Shown here: positions 54,571 through 62,694 of the stretch, piece by piece | Position numbering within the stretch: the stretch's first letter is position 1 | Layout of the letters: each line of letters opens with the position of its first letter | From: Desulfobaculum bizertense DSM 18034 | Lineage (GTDB): Bacteria; Desulfobacterota; Desulfovibrionia; Desulfovibrionales; Desulfovibrionaceae | Direction of reading: 5' to 3' | Assembly: GCF_900167065.1 (NCBI RefSeq) | Contig: NZ_FUYA01000001.1 | Span: 62,001 to 126,000 of the forward strand | DNA: 64,000 nt | The notes under the pieces: generated by a model | What the model was told of the DNA's origin: nothing | What the model saw: the letters and a program-made list of their open reading frames with translations, nothing else | The model's database searches: none | Program-made: the position numbers and the translations under genes

Positions 54571-55314
54571 CTACATGTACATGCCGCCAGTCACAGACAG
54601 CACCTGCCCCGTAACGTACGCGGCATCCTTGGACACGAGGAACGAAACCGCTCCAGCGATGTCTTCGGGGAGGCCGGGTCGCTTTAGGGGAATTTGGGAC
54701 GTAAAGGCTTCCAGAACTTTTTCCGGAAGGTCTTTGGTCATGTCGGTGGTGATGAAACCAGGGGCAACAGCGTTTACTGTAATGCCACGGCTTGCAAGCT
54801 CAAGAGCTGCGGTTTTGGTCACACCAATAAGACCAGACTTTGACGCAACGTAGTTTGCCTGTCCGGCATTGCCGGACTGACCCACCACGGAGGCCATGTT
54901 CACGATACGTCCTGAGCGCTGGCGAACCATAATTTTGGCAGCCTCGCGCAGGCAGGTAAAGGCGCCAGTCAGGTTGACCTCAAGCACGCGGTCCCAGTCC
55001 TCGTCCTTCATGCGGATGAGCAGACCGTCGCGGGTGAGGCCAGCGTTATTCACCAGTGCTGCAAGCTCAACCTTGCCTTTCACATGTTCTTTGAAGAATG
55101 CAGCCACGGCGTCGCGGTCAGAGCTATCGAGACGGAAGCAGCTGGCGCTACCGCCGTTTTCTTCGATTTCTTTTACCACAGCCTCAGCTTCTTCTGGGCG
55201 GCTGACATAGGTCAGATAGACCTGGAAACCGTCCTGCGCAAGGCGCAGTGCGCACGCTTTGCCAATGCCGCGTGAGCCACCAGTGACCAGGGCTGTTTTT
55301 ACGAGATCGCTCAT
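54571..55314 (-). CDS. fabG: 3-oxoacyl-ACP reductase
   Basis: NADPH-dependent short-chain dehydrogenase of 247 residues for the first reduction in chain extension. Motifs: [35 protein letters not shown] and the active-site YVASKSG preceded by a serine in MASVVGQSG. Full length. A 171-base spacer with a palindrome separates it from fabH. Confidence 0.96.
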   Translation of the reverse strand: MSDLVKTALVTGGSRGIGKACALRLAQDGFQVYLTYVSRPEEAEAVVKEIEENGGSASCFRLDSSDRDAVAAFFKEHVKGKVELAALVNNAGLTRDGLLIRMKDEDWDRVLEVNLTGAFTCLREAAKIMVRQRSGRIVNMASVVGQSGNAGQANYVASKSGLIGVTKTAALELASRGITVNAVAPGFITTDMTKDLPEKVLEAFTSQIPLKRPGLPEDIAGAVSFLVSKDAAYVTGQVLSVTGGMYM

Positions 55315-55453
55315 AATGTCATTCTTCCTTATGTTTCAGACAGGGAATTGAACCTGAATTTTGTAGCCGAATTCTTACGGGACTTCAACTTTCGTCGCAA
55401 GTTCCAATCACGTGCAAAGTCAGTCGCTTAGCGAAGACGTTGCGCACGCATGT

Positions 55454-55470
55454 TTTTAGACGGTCTAAAA
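55454..55470. promoter_or_regulatory. 7-3-7 palindrome between fabH and fabG
   Basis: TTTTAGA-CGG-TCTAAAA is a perfect inverted repeat 15 bases past the fabH stop. There is no T tract after it on the minus strand, so a terminator is unlikely; an operator for a fatty-acid regulator is possible, as is a promoter region for fabG in the rest of the spacer. Confidence 0.4.
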
Positions 55471-55485
55471 CGACGCGAGATTGGA

Positions 55486-56475
55486 CTAAAAGCGCAGCAG
55501 GTAAGCGGCCCATGTGAAGCCACCACCAAAAGTGGTCAGAAGGACGGTCTGGCCGGGTTTGAAATCCCCAGACTCGACGCCTTCACCAAGCGCTATGGCT
55601 ATGCTTGCGGCAGAGGTGTTGCCGAAGCGGTCCACGTTGACAAAAACTTTTTCTGTGGGAACCTGAAGTTTTTTGCCGACAGCTTCAATAATGCGGCTGT
55701 TGGCCTGGTGCGGAACCAGCCAGTCAATGTCGTCCACGGTCAGGTCATTCTGGGCCAGAATCCGCTTGCAAACATCAACCATGCTGCGAACTGCTACCTT
55801 GAAAACTTCGCGACCCGTCATGTGCAGAAAATGCTCTTCACTGATGACGTCGCCAAGACGATAGGGGATTTTGGAGCCGCCTGCAGGCATGACCAGAAGG
55901 TCGCCGTGCTGGCCGTCAGCCTCAACAATGGAATCAACAAGCTCGATTCCGTCGTCTCCCTTTTCGCCACTCACAACAGCTGCTCCCGCTCCGTCACCAA
56001 AAAGAACACAGGTTGTCCTGTCTTCCCAGTTGATGCGGCTGGTCATGACCTCTGCGGCGCTGACCAGAACTTTGGACTGGGGATGCAGTGCGATCATGCC
56101 TCGGGCTGTTTCCAGCGCGTACAGAAAACCAGAGCACGCTGCGTTCATGTCCACGGACATACACTGTGCAGCATCAATCTTGTGCTGGAGTCGGGTCGAG
56201 GCGCTTGGGCAGGCTTCGTCAGGAGTGCAGGTTGCGCAGAAAATGTGCGTCAGCTCTTTGGCACTGATCCCCGCGGCATCAAGCGCTTTGCGCGATGCTC
56301 CTGCAGCAAGATCAGACGTCGCTTCGCCTTCTGCGGCAACATGTCTCTGCCGAATTCCAGTACGGGTAGAGATCCACTCGTCGGACGTCTCAACAATCTT
56401 TTCCAGATCGGTGTTGGTTACGATTTTCTCTGGAACGTGATAGCCGAGACCGCGGATATATGCTTTCGTAGTCAT
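55486..56475 (-). CDS. fabH: 3-oxoacyl-ACP synthase III
   Basis: Initiating condensing enzyme of 329 residues, joining acetyl-CoA to malonyl-ACP. The Cys-His-Asn triad is intact: cysteine in DMNAACSGFLYAL, histidine in WLVPHQANSRI, asparagine in RFGNTSAASI. It follows plsX after 83 bases, the common plsX-fabH order. Confidence 0.96.
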   Translation of the reverse strand: MTTKAYIRGLGYHVPEKIVTNTDLEKIVETSDEWISTRTGIRQRHVAAEGEATSDLAAGASRKALDAAGISAKELTHIFCATCTPDEACPSASTRLQHKIDAAQCMSVDMNAACSGFLYALETARGMIALHPQSKVLVSAAEVMTSRINWEDRTTCVLFGDGAGAAVVSGEKGDDGIELVDSIVEADGQHGDLLVMPAGGSKIPYRLGDVISEEHFLHMTGREVFKVAVRSMVDVCKRILAQNDLTVDDIDWLVPHQANSRIIEAVGKKLQVPTEKVFVNVDRFGNTSAASIAIALGEGVESGDFKPGQTVLLTTFGGGFTWAAYLLRF

Positions 56476-56558
56476 TGCACCATCAACTTTTTAGATTGTC
56501 TCGGAAGCACCTTGCACGCAAGATGCGTCTTCGGAATTATATCGGGCAGTATGCTGGA

Positions 56559-57590
56559 CTAGCCAGCAGCCTTGAGGATTTCCCTGTCGGCCTGAAGAGC
56601 AGCCTTGAGGTGCTCATTTGCCCCGGACAGTACGAACTGTCCGCCCATTTTTACGGCATTTGTGATGGCTTTCTGGTTGGAAGAGCCATGCGAAACAATG
56701 ACAATTCCATTAAGTCCCAGAATGGGTGCACCACCATATTCGGCGTAATCCACGAATTTGGCAAAGCGTTTGAGGCGTCCCTTTGCAAGGAATGTCCCGA
56801 TTCGTCCGAGCCAGCTTCCCAAAAGCTCACGCTTGAGCACTTTGCCTAGGCTGCTGCCAAGGCCCTCGGAAAGCTTGAGCACAACGTTTCCAACAAAACC
56901 GTCGCAGACAATGACGTCAACGTCGCCAGTGAAAACATCACGCCCCTCAACGTTGCCCCGGAACGAAACCGCAGAGTCACGAATAAGCTCAAAAGCTTTT
57001 CGGACAGTGGAGTTTCCCTTGCCTTCCTCTTCACCAATGGACATCAGGCCCACGCTCGGGGCATTGTATCCCAGTACGTCCCGGGCAAATACGTCACCCA
57101 TGATGGCGAACTGGAAAAGATGCTGAGGCTTGGAATCGACATTGGCACCGACGTCGAGAAGGACCATCGGTTTTTTTACGGTAGGAAGGACGCTCGCAAA
57201 GGCAGGACGCTTTACGCCACGGATGCGGCCAATGATAAACATACCACAGGCTGCCGTGGCGCCGGAATGTCCAGCGCTAACAACACCATCTGCAGCGCCG
57301 TCTTTGACCAGACGGCAGGCTACCTGAATCGAGGTGTCGGTTTTGCGCCGAAGAATTTCCGAGGGTTTTTCGCTCATTTCAGCGACGTCCCCGGCGTGGA
57401 CGATAGAAATATCTAGTCCTGTAGTATCGAGCTTATACAGCTCGGTGCTAATAGAGGACTCATCACCAACAAGCACAATGGCAAGATTGTGCCTGCGGGC
57501 TGCTTCGACCGCACCGGGGACGACGACGCTGGGACCGCTGTCGCCACCCATGGCGTCAACGGCTATTCGTGGCTTGTTACTAGGCTTCAT
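56559..57590 (-). CDS. plsX: Phosphate acyltransferase PlsX
   Basis: Phospholipid enzyme of 343 residues that makes acyl phosphate from acyl-ACP. The N-terminus [20 protein letters not shown] is diagnostic, and [27 protein letters not shown] and [13 protein letters not shown] follow. The ATG at 57590 overlaps the rpmF 3' end by 11 bases; the longer frame (57662) would run through rpmF. AAGG directly precedes the ATG, so translation is probably coupled to rpmF. Confidence 0.95.
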   Translation of the reverse strand: MKPSNKPRIAVDAMGGDSGPSVVVPGAVEAARRHNLAIVLVGDESSISTELYKLDTTGLDISIVHAGDVAEMSEKPSEILRRKTDTSIQVACRLVKDGAADGVVSAGHSGATAACGMFIIGRIRGVKRPAFASVLPTVKKPMVLLDVGANVDSKPQHLFQFAIMGDVFARDVLGYNAPSVGLMSIGEEEGKGNSTVRKAFELIRDSAVSFRGNVEGRDVFTGDVDVIVCDGFVGNVVLKLSEGLGSSLGKVLKRELLGSWLGRIGTFLAKGRLKRFAKFVDYAEYGGAPILGLNGIVIVSHGSSNQKAITNAVKMGGQFVLSGANEHLKAALQADREILKAAG

Positions 57591-57759
57591 CCTTAAAGAG
57601 ATGCTGCTTGCCTTTGTAGTTGCCGCACTTGCTGCATGCACGATGAGGGCGCATCGGCTCACCGCATTCGCAGAACGTCACAGTGGGAACGGCCACTCTG
57701 TCGTGAGAACGACGCATGCCACGCTTGGACTTGGACGTCTTTTTCTTAGGTACTGCCAT
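57580..57759 (-). CDS. rpmF: 50S ribosomal protein L32
   Basis: Ribosomal protein of 59 residues, [20 protein letters not shown] followed by two CxxC-type zinc pairs (CECG and CSKCG) and the end [11 protein letters not shown]. It is below the usual length threshold for ORF calling but is unmistakable. It lies between yceD and plsX in the standard order. Confidence 0.96.
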   Translation of the reverse strand: MAVPKKKTSKSKRGMRRSHDRVAVPTVTFCECGEPMRPHRACSKCGNYKGKQHLFKDEA

Positions 57760-57821
57760 TTTCGTCTACCTCTCTTGTATTATCCGCGAAGTCTCCAAAT
57801 AATAGGGACGACTCGGTGGAA

Positions 57822-58349
57822 TTATTTTTTGTCGGGAATTTTGAGACCACGGAGAACCGCTAAACGTGGATCTGCGCTCTGTGTCTCACACCCGCAATCA
57901 CCTTTGTTCAGGTCCGCACCACACTTCGGGCACAGCCCCTTGCAATCCTCCCGGCACAATGGCTTGGCCGGAAGAGCGAGCAGGAATTGTTCCCAAAGGA
58001 TAGCGCCGGCGTCAAGCTTTACTTGGCCGTCTTCCTCGAAGAGCCGTGGCTCATCCGCCTCGTCTGTATCGCCCACTTCTTCGTATACGTCAAAATGTTC
58101 CGAAATGGTAACGACAGAATCAGCGTTACAACGATCGCACGGAAGAGTAATTTGGCCTTCCAGTTGACCGCGCACGAGACATGACTTAGGACCCTGAGGC
58201 AGAACGGTCAAACGACCCTCTACGGGCGTCTTCGTTTTTGCCTCAATATGAAAATCTTTACAGGGCTCCAACCAGAGTTCCTGTTCTGAAAAAAGAAATT
58301 CCCGACCCTCGGCCGGGATGTCCGCCATGCTGATGATGTATTTCGTCAT
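57822..58349 (-). CDS. yceD: YceD family protein (DUF177)
   Basis: Protein of 175 residues upstream of rpmF, the position typical for this family, which in plants and some bacteria is linked to 23S rRNA accumulation. Cysteines form two pairs: LPCDRCNADSVV in the middle and CREDCKGLCPKCGADLN near the C-terminus, probably zinc ligands. It is the first gene of the yceD-rpmF-plsX-fab block, with a good promoter 25 bases upstream of its start. Confidence 0.87.
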   Translation of the reverse strand: MTKYIISMADIPAEGREFLFSEQELWLEPCKDFHIEAKTKTPVEGRLTVLPQGPKSCLVRGQLEGQITLPCDRCNADSVVTISEHFDVYEEVGDTDEADEPRLFEEDGQVKLDAGAILWEQFLLALPAKPLCREDCKGLCPKCGADLNKGDCGCETQSADPRLAVLRGLKIPDKK

Positions 58350-58371
58350 GCTAACCTCGCAAGAGGGATTC

Positions 58372-58399
58372 TCTATATGTGATTATTTCTTATTGTCAA
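58372..58399 (-). promoter_or_regulatory. Sigma-70 promoter of the yceD-rpmF-plsX-fab block
   Basis: On the minus strand a perfect -35 TTGACA (58394-58399), a 16-base spacer and -10 TATAGA (58372-58377) stand about 22 bases from the yceD start codon. This would give a very short leader. Confidence 0.7.
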
Positions 58400-58560
58400 G
58401 GCAAAAGCGCTTGCGTTTTGGCCGTGGAAGAGATAAAGGGGCAAATTCCGTGTGAGTGAAACATTGTAGCTCTGCCGGATAAAATTGAGTATGATTTTGT
58501 TGGACGGTGCGCACTATAACGCATACCGTCGCGAAATAGATGATTTTGAGGAGGTCTCCC

Positions 58561-58758
58561 ATGAGTCAGGTTTGTGCTATCTGCGGTAAGCGTCCCCAGA
58601 GCGGCAACAACGTGAGCCACGCTCACAATAAGTCCAAGCGTCGGTTTAACCCGAATCTGCAGCGCGTTCGCGTGCAGCTCGATTCCGGTGAAGTAAAACG
58701 CCTTGACGTTTGCACTCGCTGTATCCGCTCCGGCGCGGTTGCTAAGCCGAGCAAGTAA
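58561..58758 (+). CDS. rpmB: 50S ribosomal protein L28
   Basis: Ribosomal protein of 65 residues: [20 protein letters not shown] with CxxC, the basic [18 protein letters not shown], and the second zinc pair CTRC near the end. GGAGG 6 bases before the ATG sets the start at 58561. Divergent from yceD, it forms its own unit with a terminator. Confidence 0.95.
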   Translation: MSQVCAICGKRPQSGNNVSHAHNKSKRRFNPNLQRVRVQLDSGEVKRLDVCTRCIRSGAVAKPSK

Positions 58759-58788
58759 ACGCTGCCGAACCAATTTTTTGGTTTTACG

Positions 58789-58825
58789 CGAAAAAGCTCC
58801 AGCCTGCAAAGCTGGAGCTTTTTTA
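58789..58825 (+). terminator. Terminator of rpmB
   Basis: AAGCTCCAGC pairs with GCTGGAGCTT around CTGCAAA with six T residues after it. A smaller AACCAA/TTGGTT hairpin lies just ahead at about 58769-58785. Confidence 0.9.
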
Positions 58826-58849
58826 TTTAAAAAAGCGCGAGAGGGTGGG

Positions 58850-59305
58850 GGACGAGACTCTGTCTCGTGCTCTGCAAGAGGCGCCGGGCGGGCAGGGTGT
58901 TTTATTGGGGCGCTGCCCCAAACCCTGCAAGGGGCGCTGCCCCTTGACCCCGCCCAAGGACGAGGCCCTTGGGAATCCCGCTATCGCCCGAAAAAAGGGG
59001 CCGGATGAGTGAAAGCCTTTGGCTTTCCCCTTCATCCGGCCCCTTTTTTTCGGCCTAATTAACTAGGTGTGTCTTTTTTTTCTTCGCGCCTCACCCCTTT
59101 CTTTCTGAACGCTCGCGTTCAGAAAGAAAATGGTGGCAACACGCAGAAGAGAAAGAGGCTCTCGACGCTAGCCCCAATACGTTTAAAAGCCGTGGAAGCG
59201 AAGCTTCCACGGCTTTTAAACGCGATGAGGATACGTAAGGGAATCATTCCCTTACGCGGGGTCCGGGGCTGGCCCCGGCGGGGGTTTGGGGGCAGCGCCC
59301 CCACC
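58850..59305 (+). repeat. Composite hairpin-array repeat, copy D
   Basis: Same order as copy A: ACGAGAC/GTCTCGT at 58852-58868; TTGGGGC/GCCCCAA at 58905-58921; AAGGGGC/GCCCCTT at 58929-58945; CCCAAGG/CCTTGGG at 58953-58973; a long hairpin GGGGCCGGATGA...TCATCCGGCCCC at 58997-59043 with A and T runs outside (different stem from A-C, same flanks); a perfect 15-bp TTTCTTTCTGAACGC stem at 59098-59129; a perfect 19-bp stem GTTTAAAAGCCGTGGAAGC with GAA loop at 59181-59221; CGTAAGGGAAT/ATTCCCTTACG at 59234-59256; CCGGGGC/GCCCCGG at 59263-59278; TGGGGGC/GCCCCCA at 59287-59303. It lies between convergent rpmB and gltX and probably supplies the gltX terminator. Confidence 0.9.
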
Positions 59306-59346
59306 AACATACCTTTCCCCTTTTCCTCATCTTTTTCTGTACAGTT

Positions 59347-60765
59347 CTATGCCTGCTCAGCGGCCTGTTCAGCTTTGAGCTGAAGGGCGCGGTCGATGCG
59401 TCGGAGGGACTTTTCTTTGCCGAGGACGTGCAGGGTTTCGTGCAGTCCGGGGCTAAAGGTCCGTCCAGTGACAGCGACACGGATGGGCTGGGCGATTTTT
59501 CCGAATTTAATTTCTTTGGTTTCGACGAAGGAGTTGAGAGCCTTGTCGAGGGTTTCTTCTTCGAAGTCGGGGAGGTCGGCGAGCATGCCGCGGACTTCGG
59601 TAAGCAGCTCACAGGCGGTGGGCTTGAGGTGCTTTTTCATGCCCTTGGGATCATACTCAAGGGTTTCGTCGTCTTCGAGGAAGAAGGAACACTGCTCTGC
59701 CATGTCGCGCATGGTGACAGCGCGGGGCTGATACAGGGGGACGATCTGGGCGAGCTTCTCAGGGGCGGCGGAGATGCCGAGGTCCTTGAGATGGCGATCG
59801 AGCAGCTCGACGAGACGATCAATGCTGGCTTCCTTGATGTAGTGGGCGTTAACGCTTTCGAGCTTTTTCATGTCGAACATAGCGGGAGAGCTGTTAAGGC
59901 CGTGGGTATCAAAGCAGCCGATGAGTTCTTCCTGAGTGAAGATTTCCTGATCGCCGTGACCCCATCCGAGGCGGACGAGATAGTTGACCATAGCTTCGGG
60001 GAGGAAGCCCATCTTTTCGTATTCCATGACACTCATGGCGCCGTGACGCTTGGAGAGTTTCTTGCGGTCGTTGCCGAAGATCATGGGGACGTGACCGAAT
60101 TCAGGGACGTCATAGCCGAGGGCCTGATAGAGGGCGATCTGCTTGGGGGTGTTGGAGAGATGGTCTTCACCGCGCAGGATGTGGGTCATGCCCATTTCGG
60201 CATCGTCAACGACAACAGCGAGGTTGTACATTGGGGAGCCGTTGGCGCGTCGGATGATGAAGTCATCGACCATTTCTTCATATTCCATGCTGATGTCGCC
60301 CTTGACCATGTCGTGCCATGCACAGGTACCGGTAGGAGCCTTGAAGCGGACGACGCGGCCTTCGCCGGGGCCGAGGTTTTTATCACGGCAGCAGCCGTCG
60401 TAGCGGGGCTTTTTACCTTCGGCGCGAGCTTTTTCACGCATGGCGTCAACTTCCTCGGGGGTGCATTCGCAGTAATATGCGTGTCCAGTTTCGAGGAGCT
60501 TTTCGATAGCGAGGTTGTAGCGCTCGGTGCGTTCACTCTGGAGGTAAGGACCTTCGTCCCAGTCGAGACCGAGCCAGCTCATGCCGTCGAGGATAGCCTG
60601 TGTCATTTCCGGGGTGGAACGTGCGGTGTCAGTATCTTCGATGCGCAGGACAAAGCGGCCGCCGTTTCGACGGGCGAGCAGCCAGTTAAAAAGTGCTGTA
60701 CGGGCACCACCGATGTGGAGGTATCCAGTGGGACTCGGGGGGAATCGGGTAACCATTGTGCTCAT
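59347..60765 (-). CDS. gltX: Glutamyl-tRNA synthetase
   Basis: Class I synthetase of 472 residues. The signature RFPPSPTGYLHIGGARTALF carries the HIGH-like motif (HIGG) and KKLSKRHGAMSVMEYE the KMSKS-like motif. Zinc-binding cysteines lie in YYCECTPEEVD and CCRDKN. AGGAG 7 bases before the ATG supports the start. In bacteria of this group it may also charge tRNA-Gln for amidation; that is not shown here. Confidence 0.95.
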   Translation of the reverse strand: MSTMVTRFPPSPTGYLHIGGARTALFNWLLARRNGGRFVLRIEDTDTARSTPEMTQAILDGMSWLGLDWDEGPYLQSERTERYNLAIEKLLETGHAYYCECTPEEVDAMREKARAEGKKPRYDGCCRDKNLGPGEGRVVRFKAPTGTCAWHDMVKGDISMEYEEMVDDFIIRRANGSPMYNLAVVVDDAEMGMTHILRGEDHLSNTPKQIALYQALGYDVPEFGHVPMIFGNDRKKLSKRHGAMSVMEYEKMGFLPEAMVNYLVRLGWGHGDQEIFTQEELIGCFDTHGLNSSPAMFDMKKLESVNAHYIKEASIDRLVELLDRHLKDLGISAAPEKLAQIVPLYQPRAVTMRDMAEQCSFFLEDDETLEYDPKGMKKHLKPTACELLTEVRGMLADLPDFEEETLDKALNSFVETKEIKFGKIAQPIRVAVTGRTFSPGLHETLHVLGKEKSLRRIDRALQLKAEQAAEQA

Positions 60766-60841
60766 GTGGAAACTCCTGAAAAAAGCAGTATGTGTTCGAT
60801 AGCGATGCTACCGGAAAAATCATGCAAAAGCGAAAAGCGCC

Positions 60842-60878
60842 AAAAGCCCCGCGCAGGTCCAAGCGGAAAACGCGGGGC
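60842..60878 (-). terminator. Hairpin between the NifU-like gene and gltX
   Basis: GCCCCGCG pairs with CGCGGGGC over a 17-base loop; on the minus strand the right arm is followed by TTTTGG. It is 27 bases past the NifU-like stop. Moderate terminator. Confidence 0.6.
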
Positions 60879-60904
60879 ACAAAAATGAAAAAAGCGGGGG
60901 CAGC

Positions 60905-61126
60905 CTAGACGGCTTCAACGCCCTTAACGTCGGGCACTTCTTTGAGAATAAAGCGCTCGATGCCGTTTTTCAGCGTCATCTGGGACATGGGACAGCCTTT
61001 GCAGGCGCCCTGAAGGCGGACCTGGACCATACCCTCTTCAGTGATGTTGACGAGTTCGACGTCACCACCGTCTGCCTGAAGAGCGGGGCGGACCTTTTCG
61101 AGAGCCTTTTCGATTTTTTCCCTCAT
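60905..61126 (-). CDS. NifU C-terminal-domain iron-sulfur scaffold protein
   Basis: Small protein of 73 residues, MREKIEKALEKVRPALQADG, with the NifU C-terminal domain signature GDVELVNITEEGMVQVRLQG and the cluster-binding CKGCPMSQMT. It holds and passes on labile [Fe-S] clusters. GGAG lies 8 bases before the ATG. Single-gene unit with a promoter about 30 bases upstream. Confidence 0.92.
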   Translation of the reverse strand: MREKIEKALEKVRPALQADGGDVELVNITEEGMVQVRLQGACKGCPMSQMTLKNGIERFILKEVPDVKGVEAV

Positions 61127-61434
61127 GGCGTTTCTCCTTCGCTGGTATTTGCTTTTGGGCTGTAGCGCCAGAGCTGGTGCTTGTCAATTTAGAGAAGTTT
61201 TCTCTGATTTTTTGTGGCGGAGCTGGAAGAGACGCGAGGGGGGAGAAATTAAAAAATGAAGAAAATTAAGAAGTTGATGAGAAAATAAATGAAAATACAG
61301 CGCTGACGGGCATAAATTTGCACATGTGCTGCGCTGGTTTTTCAATAATGCTCTGTGTTAGTGATGTGGAAATGCTGTTAGACTGAATCTGAAGACGATA
61401 CTTTTTCAGGCAGTGCCCCTGCCGGAGGATGATA
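61127..61434. other. Divergent spacer NifU-like / AI-2E-type permease
   Basis: This 308-base AT-rich spacer holds the NifU-like promoter (61159-61187) and an AGAGAA/TTCTCT hairpin at 61191-61205. An 11-codon A-rich frame at 61256-61288 has no clear support. For the permease a weak TTGCAC/TTCAAT pair lies near 61318-61346. No gene. Confidence 0.45.
61159..61187 (-). promoter_or_regulatory. Sigma-70 promoter of the NifU-like gene
   Basis: On the minus strand TTGACA (61182-61187), a 17-base spacer and TACAGC (61159-61164). The -35 is perfect, the -10 weak. Confidence 0.5.
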
Positions 61435-62613
61435 ATGACACAGAAAACCGAGAAAACCGAAAATGGCCAAAGATGGTCAGCCCGCAGTGGCCGGCGCTAT
61501 TATTCGTTTTTTCTTTTCGCCCTGATTCTCTTTGCCATGTACCTTGCATGGAAAGTTTTTGCGCCTTTCTTGAATTCCATTATTTTTTCTGGCGTCCTTG
61601 CGGGTATTTTTACTCCGCTTTTCAGGTTCCTTATGGGGAAACTCGGCGGCCGAGGCAATATCTCGGCAGGTATCGTCGTGCTGCTGGTGACGGTGTGTAT
61701 TTTTATTCCCGCATTTCTGTTCCTTGGTGGGCTGGCAACACAGGCCGCATCATCAATTACACAGCTGACGGACTGGATAACACACACTGACGTGGATAGC
61801 ATGCTGGGGCAAACGCATGTGAGTAGCTTCATGGCGTGGATAGATGCAAAAATGCCGTTTATCCACCTTGAACAGATAGATTTTCAGGCGGGACTGGTGC
61901 GCTTTTCCCAAAAGGTTGGGCAATTCTCCATCCAGCTTGGAACAAGCGTTCTGAGTAATGCGTTTTCCCTGACCCTGCACTTCCTGATTATGCTGTTTAT
62001 TTTGTTTTTCCTGCTGCGTGACGGGCAGAGCATGATCGACTACATCAAGTCGCTGTCTCCGCTGCGAGAGGATCAGGAAAACAGAATTTTTGACAGCCTG
62101 CGCCGGATTGCCCGCTCAGTGCTGGTCGGTGGCCTGCTGGTTGCGATGCTCCAGGGCATCGTAGGTGGAATCGGGCTTGCGATTGTTGGTATTCCAGGAC
62201 TGTTCTGGGGCACAATGATGGGATTTTCGTCACTGATTCCAATCGTTGGAACCGGGCTTGTCTGGGTGCCTGCAACACTGTTTCTGGTCCTTATTGGCTC
62301 ATGGAAATCTGCGCTGTTCCTCGTCATTTGGAGCGGGCTGCTGGTTACAAATATTGATACATTCCTTCGCCCGTACTTTATGCGAGGCGCTTCGGGAATG
62401 CCGCTTCTGTACATCTTCCTGTCTGTGATTGGTGGCTTGCAGGCCTTTGGCGCACCGGGGCTGCTCTATGGTCCGCTGATCCTGTCTTTCGCAATGGTCA
62501 TGCTGCGCCTCTATGGCGAAGAGTTCCGGGAAATGATCGGCCGGGGCGAACATAGCCAAAATAGAGATCTGGCAGAAAAGGAAGAGCCGGTCCTGCAAAA
62601 GAAAGAGATGTAG
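61435..62613 (+). CDS. AI-2E family (PerM-type) membrane permease
   Basis: Inner-membrane protein of 392 residues with about 7-8 helices. After a polar start it shows MYLAWKVFAPFLNSIIFSGV, a central periplasmic or soluble region around AWIDAKMPFIHLEQIDFQAG, and family segments LLRDGQSMIDYIKSLSPL, LVAMLQGIVGGIGLAIVGIP and LLYGPLILSFAMVMLRLYGE. Members are called AI-2E transporters; proven roles vary (Na+/H+ exchange, export of signals) and none is assigned here. GGAGG 6 bases before the ATG sets the start at 61435 over 61429. Confidence 0.86.
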   Translation: MTQKTEKTENGQRWSARSGRRYYSFFLFALILFAMYLAWKVFAPFLNSIIFSGVLAGIFTPLFRFLMGKLGGRGNISAGIVVLLVTVCIFIPAFLFLGGLATQAASSITQLTDWITHTDVDSMLGQTHVSSFMAWIDAKMPFIHLEQIDFQAGLVRFSQKVGQFSIQLGTSVLSNAFSLTLHFLIMLFILFFLLRDGQSMIDYIKSLSPLREDQENRIFDSLRRIARSVLVGGLLVAMLQGIVGGIGLAIVGIPGLFWGTMMGFSSLIPIVGTGLVWVPATLFLVLIGSWKSALFLVIWSGLLVTNIDTFLRPYFMRGASGMPLLYIFLSVIGGLQAFGAPGLLYGPLILSFAMVMLRLYGEEFREMIGRGEHSQNRDLAEKEEPVLQKKEM

Positions 62614-62626
62614 ATTCCTGTAGATA

Positions 62627-62664
62627 TAAAAAGCCGGGGTCCTGATGGGCTCCGGCTTTTTTTG
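62627..62664 (+). terminator. Terminator between the permease and VOC genes
   Basis: AAAAAGCCGG with a mismatch-containing extension pairs with CCGGCTTTTTTT; T runs on both strands make it usable by both convergent genes. Confidence 0.85.
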
Positions 62665-62694
62665 TGGGTTTTAGTCTGTTGAAGGCGTGACGTT

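Noticed and set aside
55341-55356. tRNA T-arm-like sequence on the minus strand (CAGG-TTCAATTC-CCTG) between fabH and fabG.
   Set aside because: No acceptor, D or anticodon arms can be formed around it; the stem is only 4 bp with an 8-base loop.
61256-61288. Ten-residue A-rich frame MKKIKKLMRK upstream of the AI-2E-type permease.
   Set aside because: Too short and of low complexity, no clear ribosome site, and no attenuator structure after it.
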